Assembly: GCF_000741205.1 (NCBI RefSeq) | Contig: NZ_JGYW01000002.1 | Span: 186,001 to 250,000, forward strand | DNA length: 64,000 nucleotides | Reading direction: 5' to 3' | Source: Bifidobacterium gallicum DSM 20093 = LMG 11596 | GTDB taxonomy: Bacteria; Actinomycetota; Actinomycetes; Actinomycetales; Bifidobacteriaceae | In this document: positions 8,768 to 17,458 of the stretch, piece by piece | Numbering within the stretch: position 1 is the first letter of the stretch | Layout of the letters: each line of letters begins with the position of its first letter | Program-made: the position numbers and the translations under genes | Notes under the pieces: generated by a model | The model's input: only the letters and a program-made list of their open reading frames with translations | What the model was told of the DNA's origin: nothing | Database searches by the model: none

Positions 8768-9164
8768 CCCGCACGTAAGCTAGTTGCGTTACGTGCGGTC
8801 AAGAGGAGGGCAAGTCAGTGAAGTCCCCCAAACCACACCGCCCCCTTCTCTCTTCCCTTCCCGCACGTAAGACAGTTACGTTACGTGCGGGAAGATGAGA
8901 ATGATTATCACTGTGATACTTCCCGCAGGATCCCCTCCCCGTTTCCCCGCACGTAACGTAACTGGCTTACGTGCGGGAGAGAAAATCGTTGAGGACAAGT
9001 GAGAACGATTCTCATCCTCTTTTCTGTCAACTCGAAGCCCCCTTGTCCCGCACGTAACGCAATTGCCTTACGTGCGGAAAGATGAGAATGATTATCACCG
9101 TGATACTCCCAGTAGGTTGCCTACCCCGCTTCCCCGCACGTAACGTAACTGGCTTACGTGCGGG
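8768..9164. repeat. Palindromic-repeat cluster 3 (5 copies, mixed orientation)
   Basis: Copies at 8768-8798, 8860-8891 (forward centres GCTAGTTGCG and GACAGTTACG), 8946-8977, 9047-9077 and 9133-9164 (reverse centres CGTAACTGGC, CGCAATTGCC, CGTAACTGGC). It lies between the convergent ends of serC and manA. A block of about 87 bp (8891-8977) recurs with changes at 9078-9164, so the cluster partly grew by duplication. Confidence 0.9.
8896..9097. promoter_or_regulatory. Three Zur/Fur-box-like 15-mers in repeat cluster 3
   Basis: TGAGAATGATTATCA occurs at 8896-8910 and 9083-9097, and TGAGAACGATTCTCA at 9000-9014. The last is a perfect inverted repeat with a 3-base centre. They match the 7-1-7 layout of Fur/Zur boxes but lie between convergent gene ends, far from a start codon. 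A regulator-titrating or purely structural role is possible. Confidence 0.4.
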
Positions 9165-9360
9165 AGGAAAAGAGGGGGGAACGGGAATTCAGACGGTGGA
9201 GAGTAAACGGGGTGAATAAATAGATATAGATAATATGGACACAACCAATACGAACCACGAACAATCAGATCCAGGCAGCGGTGCTGATTATCCATACGCA
9301 GCGTTGATTCAGCCAAATGAGATAGCGGTGACGCGCGGTGGTTGCGGAGCCAACGTCTGA

Positions 9361-10911
9361 TCAGAATGGCGTGGACGCGATGACATATGAACCGGTGGAG
9401 CTTGCCGAGCCGTCGGTGACGGGATTGACAGCCGCCCAGCCATCGCTTGCGGGAACGAAGACGGCTTGACCACGATGAAGCACACGGGACTCGCGTTCCG
9501 TGTCGCATCGCACAGCGCCTTTGGTGCATACCACTATGCGCGGTCCCAGATGTGGTAGACGTGTGTGTCCTCCGACCTGCTGAATCAACGCATCATACCG
9601 TTTTGCCAAGGAGTCCATGACAGGCCATGAGGTGTGGGCCGCATCGACATGGCCATAAATGAGCATGAATTCGTTGACGCCAGGCCGGTACAACACCATG
9701 TCACGCGTCAACAGTCGTCCTATTCTCGTGTCGGACGGATCAATCGGGGATGCGGGCTTGCAATCCAAACAGTTCAACAGATGTGGCACATCCTTGTGTT
9801 TCACTGTCAATCCTGCGCGCAATACGTTGTCGGAGTTGGTCATGATTTCCGCGCCAGTGCCATGAATGTATGCGTGAGGCGTGCCCGTGGGAATGAATAC
9901 GCTCTCGCCTTCCTGCAAACTCACGGGATTCATCATCAGCAACGCCAATGCGCTCACATCCCCAGGGAATGCTTGCGCGGCGCGTATGGCGTAGTCAAAA
10001 GCCAGGCGTTGCTTGGCATTGGATGCGTGGCCACGGGCTTGGCGGAGCGCATCGAGCAGCATGGCATCATGTTCTGCAGGCGCAGTGATGGCGGCATGAA
10101 ACGCCCGGAAAATCCGCTTGGTACCAAGGTGCCAGACTGCCGACGCCACTGGCATCAACACGTCGGCATCACGGAAATCAAAGAAAGAAGCGGTGCTTGA
10201 GCTCGACGCGCCGCGAGAATCCCCACCTGATTCGGCAGGGTTGCCTGTCGCCAGATGCCGCTGCTGCGGAAGTGACTTGTCTGACCGAGACGAGGAAGCA
10301 GCCTGCAGGAACCTCTCCTTCTTCAGCGAGGGCTCCAACACGTCAAAACCGGCATGCCCAGCGTTATCCGACTGCAGTGCCGCCACCATGCGGACGGCCA
10401 CAGGATGCTCGACCAACGTAAGATTGCGCAGTGCAGTGGCACGCGGCGCAAACCCGACCACTGCCTCAAACGGCTCGAGCGCCACGACCATCTCATTTTT
10501 TGCGTTCGTGTCTTTGAACGAACGCGTCGGATCTGTCAGCGCAATGCCTTTGGCATTCTCTTCGTTGAAACCGGCGCGCGCCTCGAAATCAACGGGATGA
10601 ACCTGCAAGGACAACGGTTCATTGGCCGAAATGATTTTGAACAAGTACGGCAGCACGGGACCGAATTCATCCGATGAACGTCGCCCAACCATGCCGAGCG
10701 GATTACCGACGATGGCATCGGGCACTGTCAGAAACGACTGGTGCTCAGTTTCGGCAGGCAATTCAAGTACGGACGCCGAACCGCTGTGACCGCTGAACCA
10801 CATTTCAGCCACCGGCCCTTGCCCTTCCTGCTCACTCATATTGAACAGTTGTTGCAATCGGTCCGGGGAGCCCCAAGCGTACCGTTTGGGCACGGGATGA
10901 ATCACATACAT
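9361..10911 (-). CDS. manA: Mannose-6-phosphate isomerase, class I
   Basis: Interconverts mannose-6-phosphate and fructose-6-phosphate with a bound zinc ion. Family marks are the N-terminal K-R-Y-A-W-G-S, the zinc ligands in S-L-Q-V-H-P (Q103, H105), the G-T-P-H-A-Y loop and the final T-V-K-H-K-D segment. It has 516 residues, against about 390-420 usually. The excess is a Ser/Arg/Gly-rich insertion near 205-245, probably a flexible surface loop. The gene is alone; upstream it is divergent from a small membrane protein, and downstream lies repeat cluster 3. Confidence 0.92.
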   Translation of the reverse strand: MYVIHPVPKRYAWGSPDRLQQLFNMSEQEGQGPVAEMWFSGHSGSASVLELPAETEHQSFLTVPDAIVGNPLGMVGRRSSDEFGPVLPYLFKIISANEPLSLQVHPVDFEARAGFNEENAKGIALTDPTRSFKDTNAKNEMVVALEPFEAVVGFAPRATALRNLTLVEHPVAVRMVAALQSDNAGHAGFDVLEPSLKKERFLQAASSSRSDKSLPQQRHLATGNPAESGGDSRGASSSSTASFFDFRDADVLMPVASAVWHLGTKRIFRAFHAAITAPAEHDAMLLDALRQARGHASNAKQRLAFDYAIRAAQAFPGDVSALALLMMNPVSLQEGESVFIPTGTPHAYIHGTGAEIMTNSDNVLRAGLTVKHKDVPHLLNCLDCKPASPIDPSDTRIGRLLTRDMVLYRPGVNEFMLIYGHVDAAHTSWPVMDSLAKRYDALIQQVGGHTRLPHLGPRIVVCTKGAVRCDTERESRVLHRGQAVFVPASDGWAAVNPVTDGSASSTGSYVIASTPF

Positions 10912-11062
10912 CCTTGTGGCTCCTTTCCATATCGCATTTCCATGCCATGCGTAATGTCATTAGCCTACCGGAAAACTCCAAAACGCACGCATGCCGACCC
11001 GATTCATCCGCAATACTGCGCCGTCAGCGAGCGCGGGAATACCCCCGGCTATGGTGGTTGTC

Positions 11063-11323
11063 ATGAAATTCGCACCACTCTATGATCCCAACGCGCGTAA
11101 GGAGAGCCCCAAACCCGTCCAGGTCGACTTGCGGAAAGTCTTTGGTATTGGTTTAGCGTTATGGATTATTGCTTTTGTAGTGGTACTCGTGATGATGGCC
11201 ATGGGTCAACCCCATATGCATAATGCTTTCGTCATCACGCTTTCCGGTGTGATTATTGGCATTTGTCTGCTGATTTGGGAATTTTTTGACCGCTCCGATT
11301 ACCGTCGACTCGGCGCGGACTGA
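11063..11323 (+). CDS. Small DUF2530-like membrane protein
   Basis: 86 residues with two predicted membrane helices (about 31-50 and 57-77) after a polar N-terminus ending in V-D-L-R-K-V-F-G. This layout and the F-G-I-G-L-A-L-W start of helix 1 resemble the actinobacterial DUF2530 family, of unknown function. The ATG at 11063 is preferred because GGTGG lies 5 bases upstream; an in-frame ATG at 11051 is possible. It is divergent from manA and converges on a histidine kinase gene. Confidence 0.75.
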   Translation: MKFAPLYDPNARKESPKPVQVDLRKVFGIGLALWIIAFVVVLVMMAMGQPHMHNAFVITLSGVIIGICLLIWEFFDRSDYRRLGAD

Positions 11324-11377
11324 CACCGCTGGTCAATATTTCTCATCAACACTTCGCTACTTCGCAGCAATATCAAC

Positions 11378-12685
11378 TCACGCCAGCGGTAGCAACAAGG
11401 TAAAGGTGCTGCCCTGCCCCGGTCTGCTCCACACGCCGACGCTGCCATGATGCGTCAATGCCACATGCTTGACAATCGCAAGTCCCAAGCCCACACCGTC
11501 ATCATTGCGCCCATTATGCTCGGCACCGCGGTAGAACCGCTCAAAAATACGCGACTGGTCTTTGAGTGGAATGCCACTGCCGCGGTCGACGACTCGCACG
11601 GAGGCTTCACGGCCATCTCGCGTGCGCGATACTATCACATTGACCACGCCTCCTTGCGGCGAATACTCCATGGCGTTTTCCACCAGTTTCGTAATTGCCG
11701 ACCGCAACTGGCCGGACTCACCATGCACTTGTACGGCATCGCGCACGCTGACTTGCACATCAACCTCCAGCTCCTGCGCCATAGGCTGCAACGTAGCCAC
11801 AGTTTGCTGCACTTCAGCGCCCAAATCGATCAGGTTGGCGCTTGAAGGTTTCACAGGTTCCTGCGCTTTGATCAACAGCAGCAAATCGGAGACCATATGA
11901 TCCACATGATTGCTGGAAATACGTACACGCCGCGCATCTTGGGCCAGTTGGTCCCGACTGGTTTCCCCACGTTCCAGCGAATCCGCGAGCGCACGTAATT
12001 CTTGGCCCGGTTTGAGCAATTGCTCGCTGACATTGACAATAAAATCGTCGCGCACTTGGTTGAACCGTATTTGCTCGCTCACGTCTTCAATAAGGATCAC
12101 CACGAATTGCGCATCGATCCGTCCGATACGCACTTTGAGCCAATTGGGCCGGCTCACTTCACTGCCGACCGCATCCTCGGAGTCGGATGGGTCAGCCGTA
12201 ACGGTGCCGCCCGCGGCATCCAATGCTTGCTGATGGGCGAATGTTTGCTCAAATAGGCTGGCGGTTTGCGTGGTGACATCCAACAGCATTCTCCCGCCCG
12301 TTTCACGCACTTGTTTCACAGCTTGGGCAATGTGCGGCTCCACAACCGCATCGTTCGCGACAATACCCAACCGGTAGGCTTCCGGATTCGAGCGAATCAC
12401 TTCGCCATCCTCGTCCACTACAATCGCCGCCGCTGGCAATAACGTCAACAGTGAGGCGAGGGCTGCGTCGATATCATCGTCGTCATCGTCGCTATCCCGG
12501 GAATCATCATGACGAAACGTGCGCCACCAGTCACCGACCCGTTCACGCACCGGCACACCGCCCGAGGCACGCTCCAGCAGCGGCGCCAACAGACCGTACG
12601 CCAGCACGCACAGGCCGAGCAGGGCGGCGATGCCCAGCAGCACAAACGCCACAAAGATGAACGTCGATCCGTCAAGATGTTGCAT
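11378..12685 (-). CDS. SenX3/PhoR-like sensor kinase lacking the phosphoacceptor histidine
   Basis: Membrane sensor: one helix (10-34), an Asp-rich linker (58-72), a PAS-like domain (about 78-205), a DHp helix (210-275) and an ATPase domain. The ATPase motifs are intact: N box L-V-E-N-A-M-E-Y-S (335-343), G1 D-R-G-S-G-I, F box F-E-R-F-Y-R and G2 G-V-G-L-G-L-A. In the DHp, however, the usual V-S-H-E-L-K-T-P reads V-S-E-Q-L-L-K-P, so glutamate E221 (codon 12023-12025) takes the place of the phosphorylated histidine. I checked this on the minus strand. phoU lies divergently 580 bp away, which fits phosphate signalling, but no response regulator gene is adjacent. It may act as a phosphatase or a structural partner. 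Confidence 0.88.
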   Translation of the reverse strand: MQHLDGSTFIFVAFVLLGIAALLGLCVLAYGLLAPLLERASGGVPVRERVGDWWRTFRHDDSRDSDDDDDDIDAALASLLTLLPAAAIVVDEDGEVIRSNPEAYRLGIVANDAVVEPHIAQAVKQVRETGGRMLLDVTTQTASLFEQTFAHQQALDAAGGTVTADPSDSEDAVGSEVSRPNWLKVRIGRIDAQFVVILIEDVSEQIRFNQVRDDFIVNVSEQLLKPGQELRALADSLERGETSRDQLAQDARRVRISSNHVDHMVSDLLLLIKAQEPVKPSSANLIDLGAEVQQTVATLQPMAQELEVDVQVSVRDAVQVHGESGQLRSAITKLVENAMEYSPQGGVVNVIVSRTRDGREASVRVVDRGSGIPLKDQSRIFERFYRGAEHNGRNDDGVGLGLAIVKHVALTHHGSVGVWSRPGQGSTFTLLLPLA

Positions 12686-12764
12686 GTGCCCATTCTTTCA
12701 CACCCAGTCCCAGTTTTTCAGCCCACCGACATACCACACCTCCTCCCCCTCTCGTTCTTTACTC

Positions 12765-12914
12765 CCCGCACGTAAGCCAGTTGCGTTACGTGCGGAATGG
12801 AACGCGAGCCGCCTCTCCACCTCCCCGCACGTAAGCCAGTTACGTTACGTGCGGAATGGAACGCGAGCCGCCTCTCCACCTCCCCGCACGTAAGCCAGTT
12901 GCATTACGTGCGGG
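12765..12914. repeat. Palindromic-repeat cluster 4 (3 copies, 59-bp tandem unit)
   Basis: Copies at 12765-12795, 12824-12854 and 12883-12914, exactly 59 bp apart. The 28-base spacers are identical, so this is a tandem duplication of palindrome plus spacer. It lies between the divergent kinase gene and phoU. The rest of 12686-13264 shows no gene. Confidence 0.9.
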
Positions 12915-13264
12915 GAGGAACGGGAGCGCAAAGATACGACCGCGAGGACAGCAGGGATAGAGAGGCAGCGATATAAGGAGACCCAAAGCGGCAAAGAGAA
13001 CAGAAGTTCTCGAATTACGCCCCCGCAACAGCATCCCTCAAGATCCGCTAATCATCGCACCGACGCGACGAAACATGAATGATTGGCGAATTCTCCGCTG
13101 AATTCTCCCCTAACGCGGCACGTGCGAAACGTCATCCTCTAGACTGTGAAGAGAATACAGACAACGTTTGCTCGCGTCAACCAACCGAAAGCGCCGAACA
13201 GCCAGGCTCTTTCGGCAACAATCATTGACGTCATCGTAGAGAAATCGTATGGAGGAGGCAGCCG

Positions 13265-13945
13265 ATGCGCGTGCTGTTTAACGAAGAGCTCAAGGCCGTG
13301 GCCGACGATCTGGATCACCTGGTCCGCAATGTGCGCGACGCCATCCATGATGCCGGCCGGGCACTGCTACAGCAGGATTTGGACGTCGCCCAGCAGGTCA
13401 TCGACATGGACGTCGAGACTGATACACTATCCGCTTCCGTCGTCGACCAGTGCGTTCGGTTGTTGGCTCGCCAAAATCCCGTGGCCACCGACCTTCGTGT
13501 CATCGTCGCCACACTGCGTTTGGCTATCACATTCGAACGCATGGGAGATTTGGCCCGTCATATCGCCGAGGCGGCGCGCCGCACCTATCCGCAATCCCCA
13601 CTTCCCGCCGCCGCGCAGCCGTTATTCGCCAAAATGCAGGATTTTCTGGACATTACAGCCGACCGTCTCGTCATCATGCTGGCCGATCGCGACACGGAAG
13701 TCGCCGAGCAGATCATCCGCGACGACGACCAGCTCGACAACATCCACAAGCAGACATTCGAACTCGCGCTCGCCGAGGATTGGGAGGGCACACGCCAACA
13801 GGTTGTTGACATTGTGTTGATCGGCCGGTTCATGGAGCGTCTCGGCGACCACGCCGTTTCGGCTTCGCGCCGTGTGGTTTATATCGTGTCCGGTTTCGAT
13901 CCGAGCAAGGAGCCGTCGCGCGATGAGGGCACCGACATCGACTGA
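13265..13945 (+). CDS. phoU: Phosphate-uptake regulator PhoU
   Basis: Cytoplasmic helical-bundle protein that links the Pst phosphate transporter to the phosphate two-component system. The two PhoU repeats are visible: E-L-x3-A-D-D-L near residue 5 with the D-x3-A-x3-V-I-D-M segment, then the second copy around 120-210. R-V-I-V-A-T-L-R-L-A-I-T-F-E-R-M-G-D-L is a classic family block. It is 226 residues, normal length. GGAGGAG lies 8 bases before the ATG. No pst genes are in the window; the divergent neighbour is the SenX3-like sensor. Confidence 0.93.
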   Translation: MRVLFNEELKAVADDLDHLVRNVRDAIHDAGRALLQQDLDVAQQVIDMDVETDTLSASVVDQCVRLLARQNPVATDLRVIVATLRLAITFERMGDLARHIAEAARRTYPQSPLPAAAQPLFAKMQDFLDITADRLVIMLADRDTEVAEQIIRDDDQLDNIHKQTFELALAEDWEGTRQQVVDIVLIGRFMERLGDHAVSASRRVVYIVSGFDPSKEPSRDEGTDID

Positions 13946-13998
13946 ACCACGCTCTGCGCACAGCTTTGTTATCTGCCGCAATTTTCAGAAATAAAGAA

Positions 13999-14043
13999 AC
14001 AAGAAAGTGGGTCACTCCTTCAGCGAGTGGCCCACTTTCTTGT
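13999..14043. terminator. Bidirectional terminator, 19-bp stem
   Basis: A long stem with one G-U pair joins ACAAGAAAGTGGGTCACTC to the matching bases ending at 14043, around a 7-base loop. A-rich and T-rich flanks on both sides suit termination of both phoU and the convergent oxidoreductase gene. Confidence 0.85.
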
Positions 14044-14086
14044 TATCTATTTCCGTTACTGCAACAGATTGCAGCACAACCGGCAA

Positions 14087-15076
14087 TCACTGTGCGATAC
14101 TGACAACGAGTTTGCCAATGTTCTCATGATTCTTCAACATGCGCAGCCCATCAATCAAACGGTCGAACGGCAGAATCTCGCCGAGCAGAGGATCGACTTT
14201 GCCGTCGGAGACAAGCTCGAGCACCTCAGCGTTCATGCGACCCAAATCGCGCTTCTGTTCCGGATTTCCTGACTCGTGAGCCCCACCCAAATTGACCACA
14301 GCCATTGAGAAAGCGTTTGCAAACATTCGATTGGAATCTACTGGCGGCACACCCACAATGGTGACAAGCTGACCGTTGTAAGCCAACATGTCGAAATCGC
14401 TCTCAGCCTCAGCTCCACTAACCGGATCAATGATGAGATCCACGCCATGACCGTCAGTAAATTCCTCCACTTCTTGCGCAACATTTTGCGTCTTGTAATC
14501 AATAATAAGATCCGCACCCGTGCGTGACGTGAAATCAACCTTGCCCGTCGAACAAGTCGTGGCCACACGCAAGCCGTGCAGTTTGGCGAACTGAACAGCC
14601 AAGGATCCCACAGAACCCGAACCAGCCTGGACGAGCACCGTATGCACGTTGTTCAGGTTCGGCTTGCGGTTGATTGTTTGATACGCCGTCAACGCGCCGC
14701 ACAACATGGCAGCCGCCTGCTCATACGACACATTCTCCGGAATCTGGGCCAGTTCATAAGTCGGCACACTTACATATTCAGCAAAGCAGCCATTTTTCGT
14801 CAGATTCAGATGGCCCGACACGCGCATGCCCGTCGACCAATCCGTGACCCCCTCACCAAGCTCGACAATCTCGCCGGCCATATCAAGGCCGAGCACATGC
14901 GGATACGCCCACGAGGAATTGCCCCCCTCCACGAGCTTGTAATCCACAGGATTGAGCCCCGTCGCATGCACTTTGACCAGCACTTCCCCCACAGCCAGCC
15001 GCGGCTTGTCCAGTTCGACAAGCTTGACCTGATCAAGTGAATCAACAGTAGCGTTTTCAACAACATACGCTTTCAT
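14087..15076 (-). CDS. Zinc-free MDR-family NAD(P)H oxidoreductase
   Basis: Quinone-oxidoreductase-like member of the medium-chain dehydrogenase/reductase superfamily. It has the GroES-like N-terminal domain (about 25-115, with G-L-N-P-V-D-Y-K and G-x-D-M-A-G) and a Rossmann domain with the A-G-S-G-S-V-G-S-L-A-V-Q loop near 152-163. The cysteines of the structural and catalytic zinc sites of alcohol dehydrogenases are absent. 329 residues is normal. It is a single gene with a shared terminator downstream and repeat cluster 5 upstream. Substrate cannot be predicted; quinones or enones are typical. Confidence 0.87.
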   Translation of the reverse strand: MKAYVVENATVDSLDQVKLVELDKPRLAVGEVLVKVHATGLNPVDYKLVEGGNSSWAYPHVLGLDMAGEIVELGEGVTDWSTGMRVSGHLNLTKNGCFAEYVSVPTYELAQIPENVSYEQAAAMLCGALTAYQTINRKPNLNNVHTVLVQAGSGSVGSLAVQFAKLHGLRVATTCSTGKVDFTSRTGADLIIDYKTQNVAQEVEEFTDGHGVDLIIDPVSGAEAESDFDMLAYNGQLVTIVGVPPVDSNRMFANAFSMAVVNLGGAHESGNPEQKRDLGRMNAEVLELVSDGKVDPLLGEILPFDRLIDGLRMLKNHENIGKLVVSIAQ

Positions 15077-15220
15077 GTTCCACTTCTTTCATTGGTGAAG
15101 AATAGAAAAACAAAAGTTGCTACCCACGATAACGGCTTCACTGCCGGGTTCCGTTGACGGCATACCCAGGAATATTTCCGTTCGCCCTCCCTCGCCGCCC
15201 GCGCTATTGTCTCCTCTCAT

Positions 15221-15487
15221 CCCGCACGTAAGCCAGTTGCGTTACGTGCGGAAAGAGCGGGAAGGCCCTGCTTCAGATTCCCGCACGTAAGCCAGTTACG
15301 TTACGTGCGGAAGAGTCCGAGATGGGTACCACTCCCCTCCCGCACGTAAGGCAATTGCGTTACGTGCGGGACAGGACGCGATTGATGCCTCTCATCTCCC
15401 GCACGTAAGCCAGTTACGTTACGTGTGGAATACAACCGAAAGCGAGTCACCCCTTCCCCGCACGTAACGCAACTAGCTTACGTGCGG
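15221..15487. repeat. Palindromic-repeat cluster 5 (5 copies at exactly 59 bp)
   Basis: Copies begin at 15221, 15280, 15339, 15398 and 15457, each exactly 59 bp after the last, with different 27-29-base spacers. Centres are GCCAGTTGCG, GCCAGTTACG, GGCAATTGCG, GCCAGTTACG (right arm TTACGTGTGG) and reverse CGCAACTAGC. The pattern imitates a small CRISPR array, but repeat orientation and centre vary and no cas genes are present. Confidence 0.9.
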
Positions 15488-15499
15488 GAGGAAAAAATA

Positions 15500-15528
15500 A
15501 AGGAACCCACCAGGGAGGTGGGTTCCTT
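15500..15528 (-). terminator. gpmA terminator
   Basis: AAGGAACCCACC pairs with GGTGGGTTCCTT around a 5-base loop. On the minus strand a T-rich tail (TTATTTTTTCC) follows. The last palindromic repeat of cluster 5 begins just beyond it. Confidence 0.85.
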
Positions 15529-15607
15529 CAGCGTTGATCACTCAAGTGAGTTGGCCACTCAAGTGATGGGTGACCTAAGCCAGCAGTCAGCAGTCAATCA
15601 CTGAGAT

Positions 15608-16351
15608 TCACTTGGACTGGCCCTGGGCTGCGACAGCGGCAGCGCCGGCGGCGGCAGCCTCAGGATCGAGGTACTCGCCACCCTTCTTGATCGGCTTCAT
15701 ATCATCATCAAGCTCGTACACGAGCGGCATGGCCGTCGGGATGTTGACCTTGGCGATCTCTTCTTCACTCAGGCCGTCGAGCATCTTGACGATGGCGCGC
15801 AACGAGTTGCCGTGAGCGGCAATCATCACGGTCTTGCCGGACTTGAGTTCCGGCACAATTTCAGCTTCCCAGTAGGGGGTCACGCGAGCGACAACGTCGG
15901 CCAGGCACTCGGCTTCCGGCACCGGATCGCCCGCGTAACGCGGATCGTTGTTCTGGGCGTACTGGTCGTTCGGATCGATCTCCGGCGGCGGCGTGCCGTA
16001 GGAGCGGCGCCACAGCATGAACTTCTCATCGCCGTATTCCTCGCGGATTTCAGTCTTGTTCTTGCCCTGCAGAGCGCCGTAGTGACGCTCGTTGAGACGC
16101 CAATCGCGCTTCACGGGGATCCACAGACGGTCAGCTTCATCAAGAGCGATGTTGGCCGTGTTGATGGAGCGGCGCAGCAGCGACGTGAAAACGATGTCTG
16201 GCAAGACATCCTTTTCCTTGAGCAGGCGGCCGCCGTTCTTGGCTTCCTCAACGCCCTTCTCGGTCAGCGGGACGTCGACCCAGCCAGTGAACTGGTTTGT
16301 TTTATTCCATGCGCTCTGACCATGTCGGAGCAGAATCAATTTATACGTCAT
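15608..16351 (-). CDS. gpmA: 2,3-bisphosphoglycerate-dependent phosphoglycerate mutase
   Basis: Interconverts 3- and 2-phosphoglycerate in glycolysis. The histidine-phosphatase signature L-L-R-H-G-Q-S-A-W (phosphorylated H10) opens the protein, [10 protein letters not shown] follows, and the second catalytic histidine is in A-A-H-G-N-S-L-R-A. It has 247 residues with a C-terminal Ala-rich tail. The start is taken at M-T-Y-K-L-I-L because this is where the family begins and GTGGAG lies just upstream; a 20-residue longer frame has no support. Confidence 0.95.
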   Translation of the reverse strand: MTYKLILLRHGQSAWNKTNQFTGWVDVPLTEKGVEEAKNGGRLLKEKDVLPDIVFTSLLRRSINTANIALDEADRLWIPVKRDWRLNERHYGALQGKNKTEIREEYGDEKFMLWRRSYGTPPPEIDPNDQYAQNNDPRYAGDPVPEAECLADVVARVTPYWEAEIVPELKSGKTVMIAAHGNSLRAIVKMLDGLSEEEIAKVNIPTAMPLVYELDDDMKPIKKGGEYLDPEAAAAGAAAVAAQGQSK

Positions 16352-16498
16352 GGCTCCACAGTCTACCGTCACGGCCGCACAAACCTTGCGAAACATGCGG
16401 CAACCACTCATGTTGCGTCCGTTATGCGATGTTTATATTTCCGCATAACGCGCACATGGCATGCTCAGATTCCATTACGCGCACCCCACTGCGACGGT

Positions 16499-17458
16499 TC
16501 ACAGCACAATGCATGAAAGACATACGTACGTGGCTGCAAACACCAAACTCATGCCTGAGCACATCATCAACGCACGGCCAAAGCGGCCATGCACGACTTG
16601 CCGAGTGACAATCGCAGCCATGGCTACCGTACCCACTGTGCCAACGCAGGCTCCTATTGCCAATGGCATGCCGTACGGTATCACTTCAATCGAGCGCACT
16701 GCGTCAATCCAAGGAATAATCAGCAACAGCACGTACACCGCCAGCATCGTGCACAACGCCACAGCGCCACGTTCAGTGCCAAACATGACCATCCAGGTAC
16801 GTTTGCCACTGCTCGTGTCGGATTGCACATCACGCAAATTGTTGACCGACAGCACAGCCATCGAGTTCAACCCCATGGCCACCGCCCCGACCACGCCAAA
16901 CTGGGATATTGCCCCACACATGGCATACTGCGTACCAAGCACCGCGACCGGGCCAAAAAACAGGAATGCAGCAGGCTCACCCCAGCCCATGTACCCATAA
17001 GGATGACGACCGCCCACATACCACCATGCGGCTGCGATTGACAGCACACCAATCGCGAGCAACACCCACCGTTGGGTAAGCGCGATGACGCCCAGACCGC
17101 ATAAACACGCCAATGCCACCGACACCAACGCCGCCGCCAACACTTGGCGTGCCGGCACACCGGATGCCACAAGCCGTGCAGGAGCGTTGGCATCACGATG
17201 CTCATCCGTGCCACGGATGCCATCCGAGTAATCATTCATGTAATTGGCCGCAATCTGGAGGAATACAGCGACGCCCAGACACAGAAGAAATACCCAAACC
17301 ATGCTGCGCCACGCCACCAGAACGCTGTCTGGCACATTGTTGAACAGCAGCACGCGCCCCTGCCAGTTGACTGCGCAACCCGCACCAGTCACCACGGCGG
17401 CAACTGATAACGGTAACGTGCGCAAGCGCGCGCCACGCACAATATCAGTGGGTGCCAT
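16499..17458 (-). CDS. MenA-like UbiA-family prenyltransferase
   Basis: Integral membrane prenyltransferase resembling 1,4-dihydroxy-2-naphthoate polyprenyltransferase. Both Asp-rich motifs are present: N-D-Y-S-D (75-79) for the prenyl diphosphate, and N-N-L-R-D-V-Q-S-D further on. Eight or nine hydrophobic helices fill the rest of 319 residues. The ATG at 17458 overlaps the end of the upstream gene by 14 bases, suggesting co-transcription; longer frames are a shadow of that gene. No other menaquinone gene is in the window, so the acceptor is uncertain and I give no symbol. Confidence 0.82.
   Translation of the reverse strand: MAPTDIVRGARLRTLPLSVAAVVTGAGCAVNWQGRVLLFNNVPDSVLVAWRSMVWVFLLCLGVAVFLQIAANYMNDYSDGIRGTDEHRDANAPARLVASGVPARQVLAAALVSVALACLCGLGVIALTQRWVLLAIGVLSIAAAWWYVGGRHPYGYMGWGEPAAFLFFGPVAVLGTQYAMCGAISQFGVVGAVAMGLNSMAVLSVNNLRDVQSDTSSGKRTWMVMFGTERGAVALCTMLAVYVLLLIIPWIDAVRSIEVIPYGMPLAIGACVGTVGTVAMAAIVTRQVVHGRFGRALMMCSGMSLVFAATYVCLSCIVL

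Noticed and set aside
9361-10911. Frameshift or fusion to explain the long ManA
   Set aside because: The frame is continuous, family motifs occur on both sides, and the excess is one low-complexity insertion.
15221-15487. CRISPR array
   Set aside because: The spacing is regular, but the repeats are palindromic and vary at the centre, orientation changes within the array, and no cas gene is in the window. The same sequence occurs singly and in other clusters.
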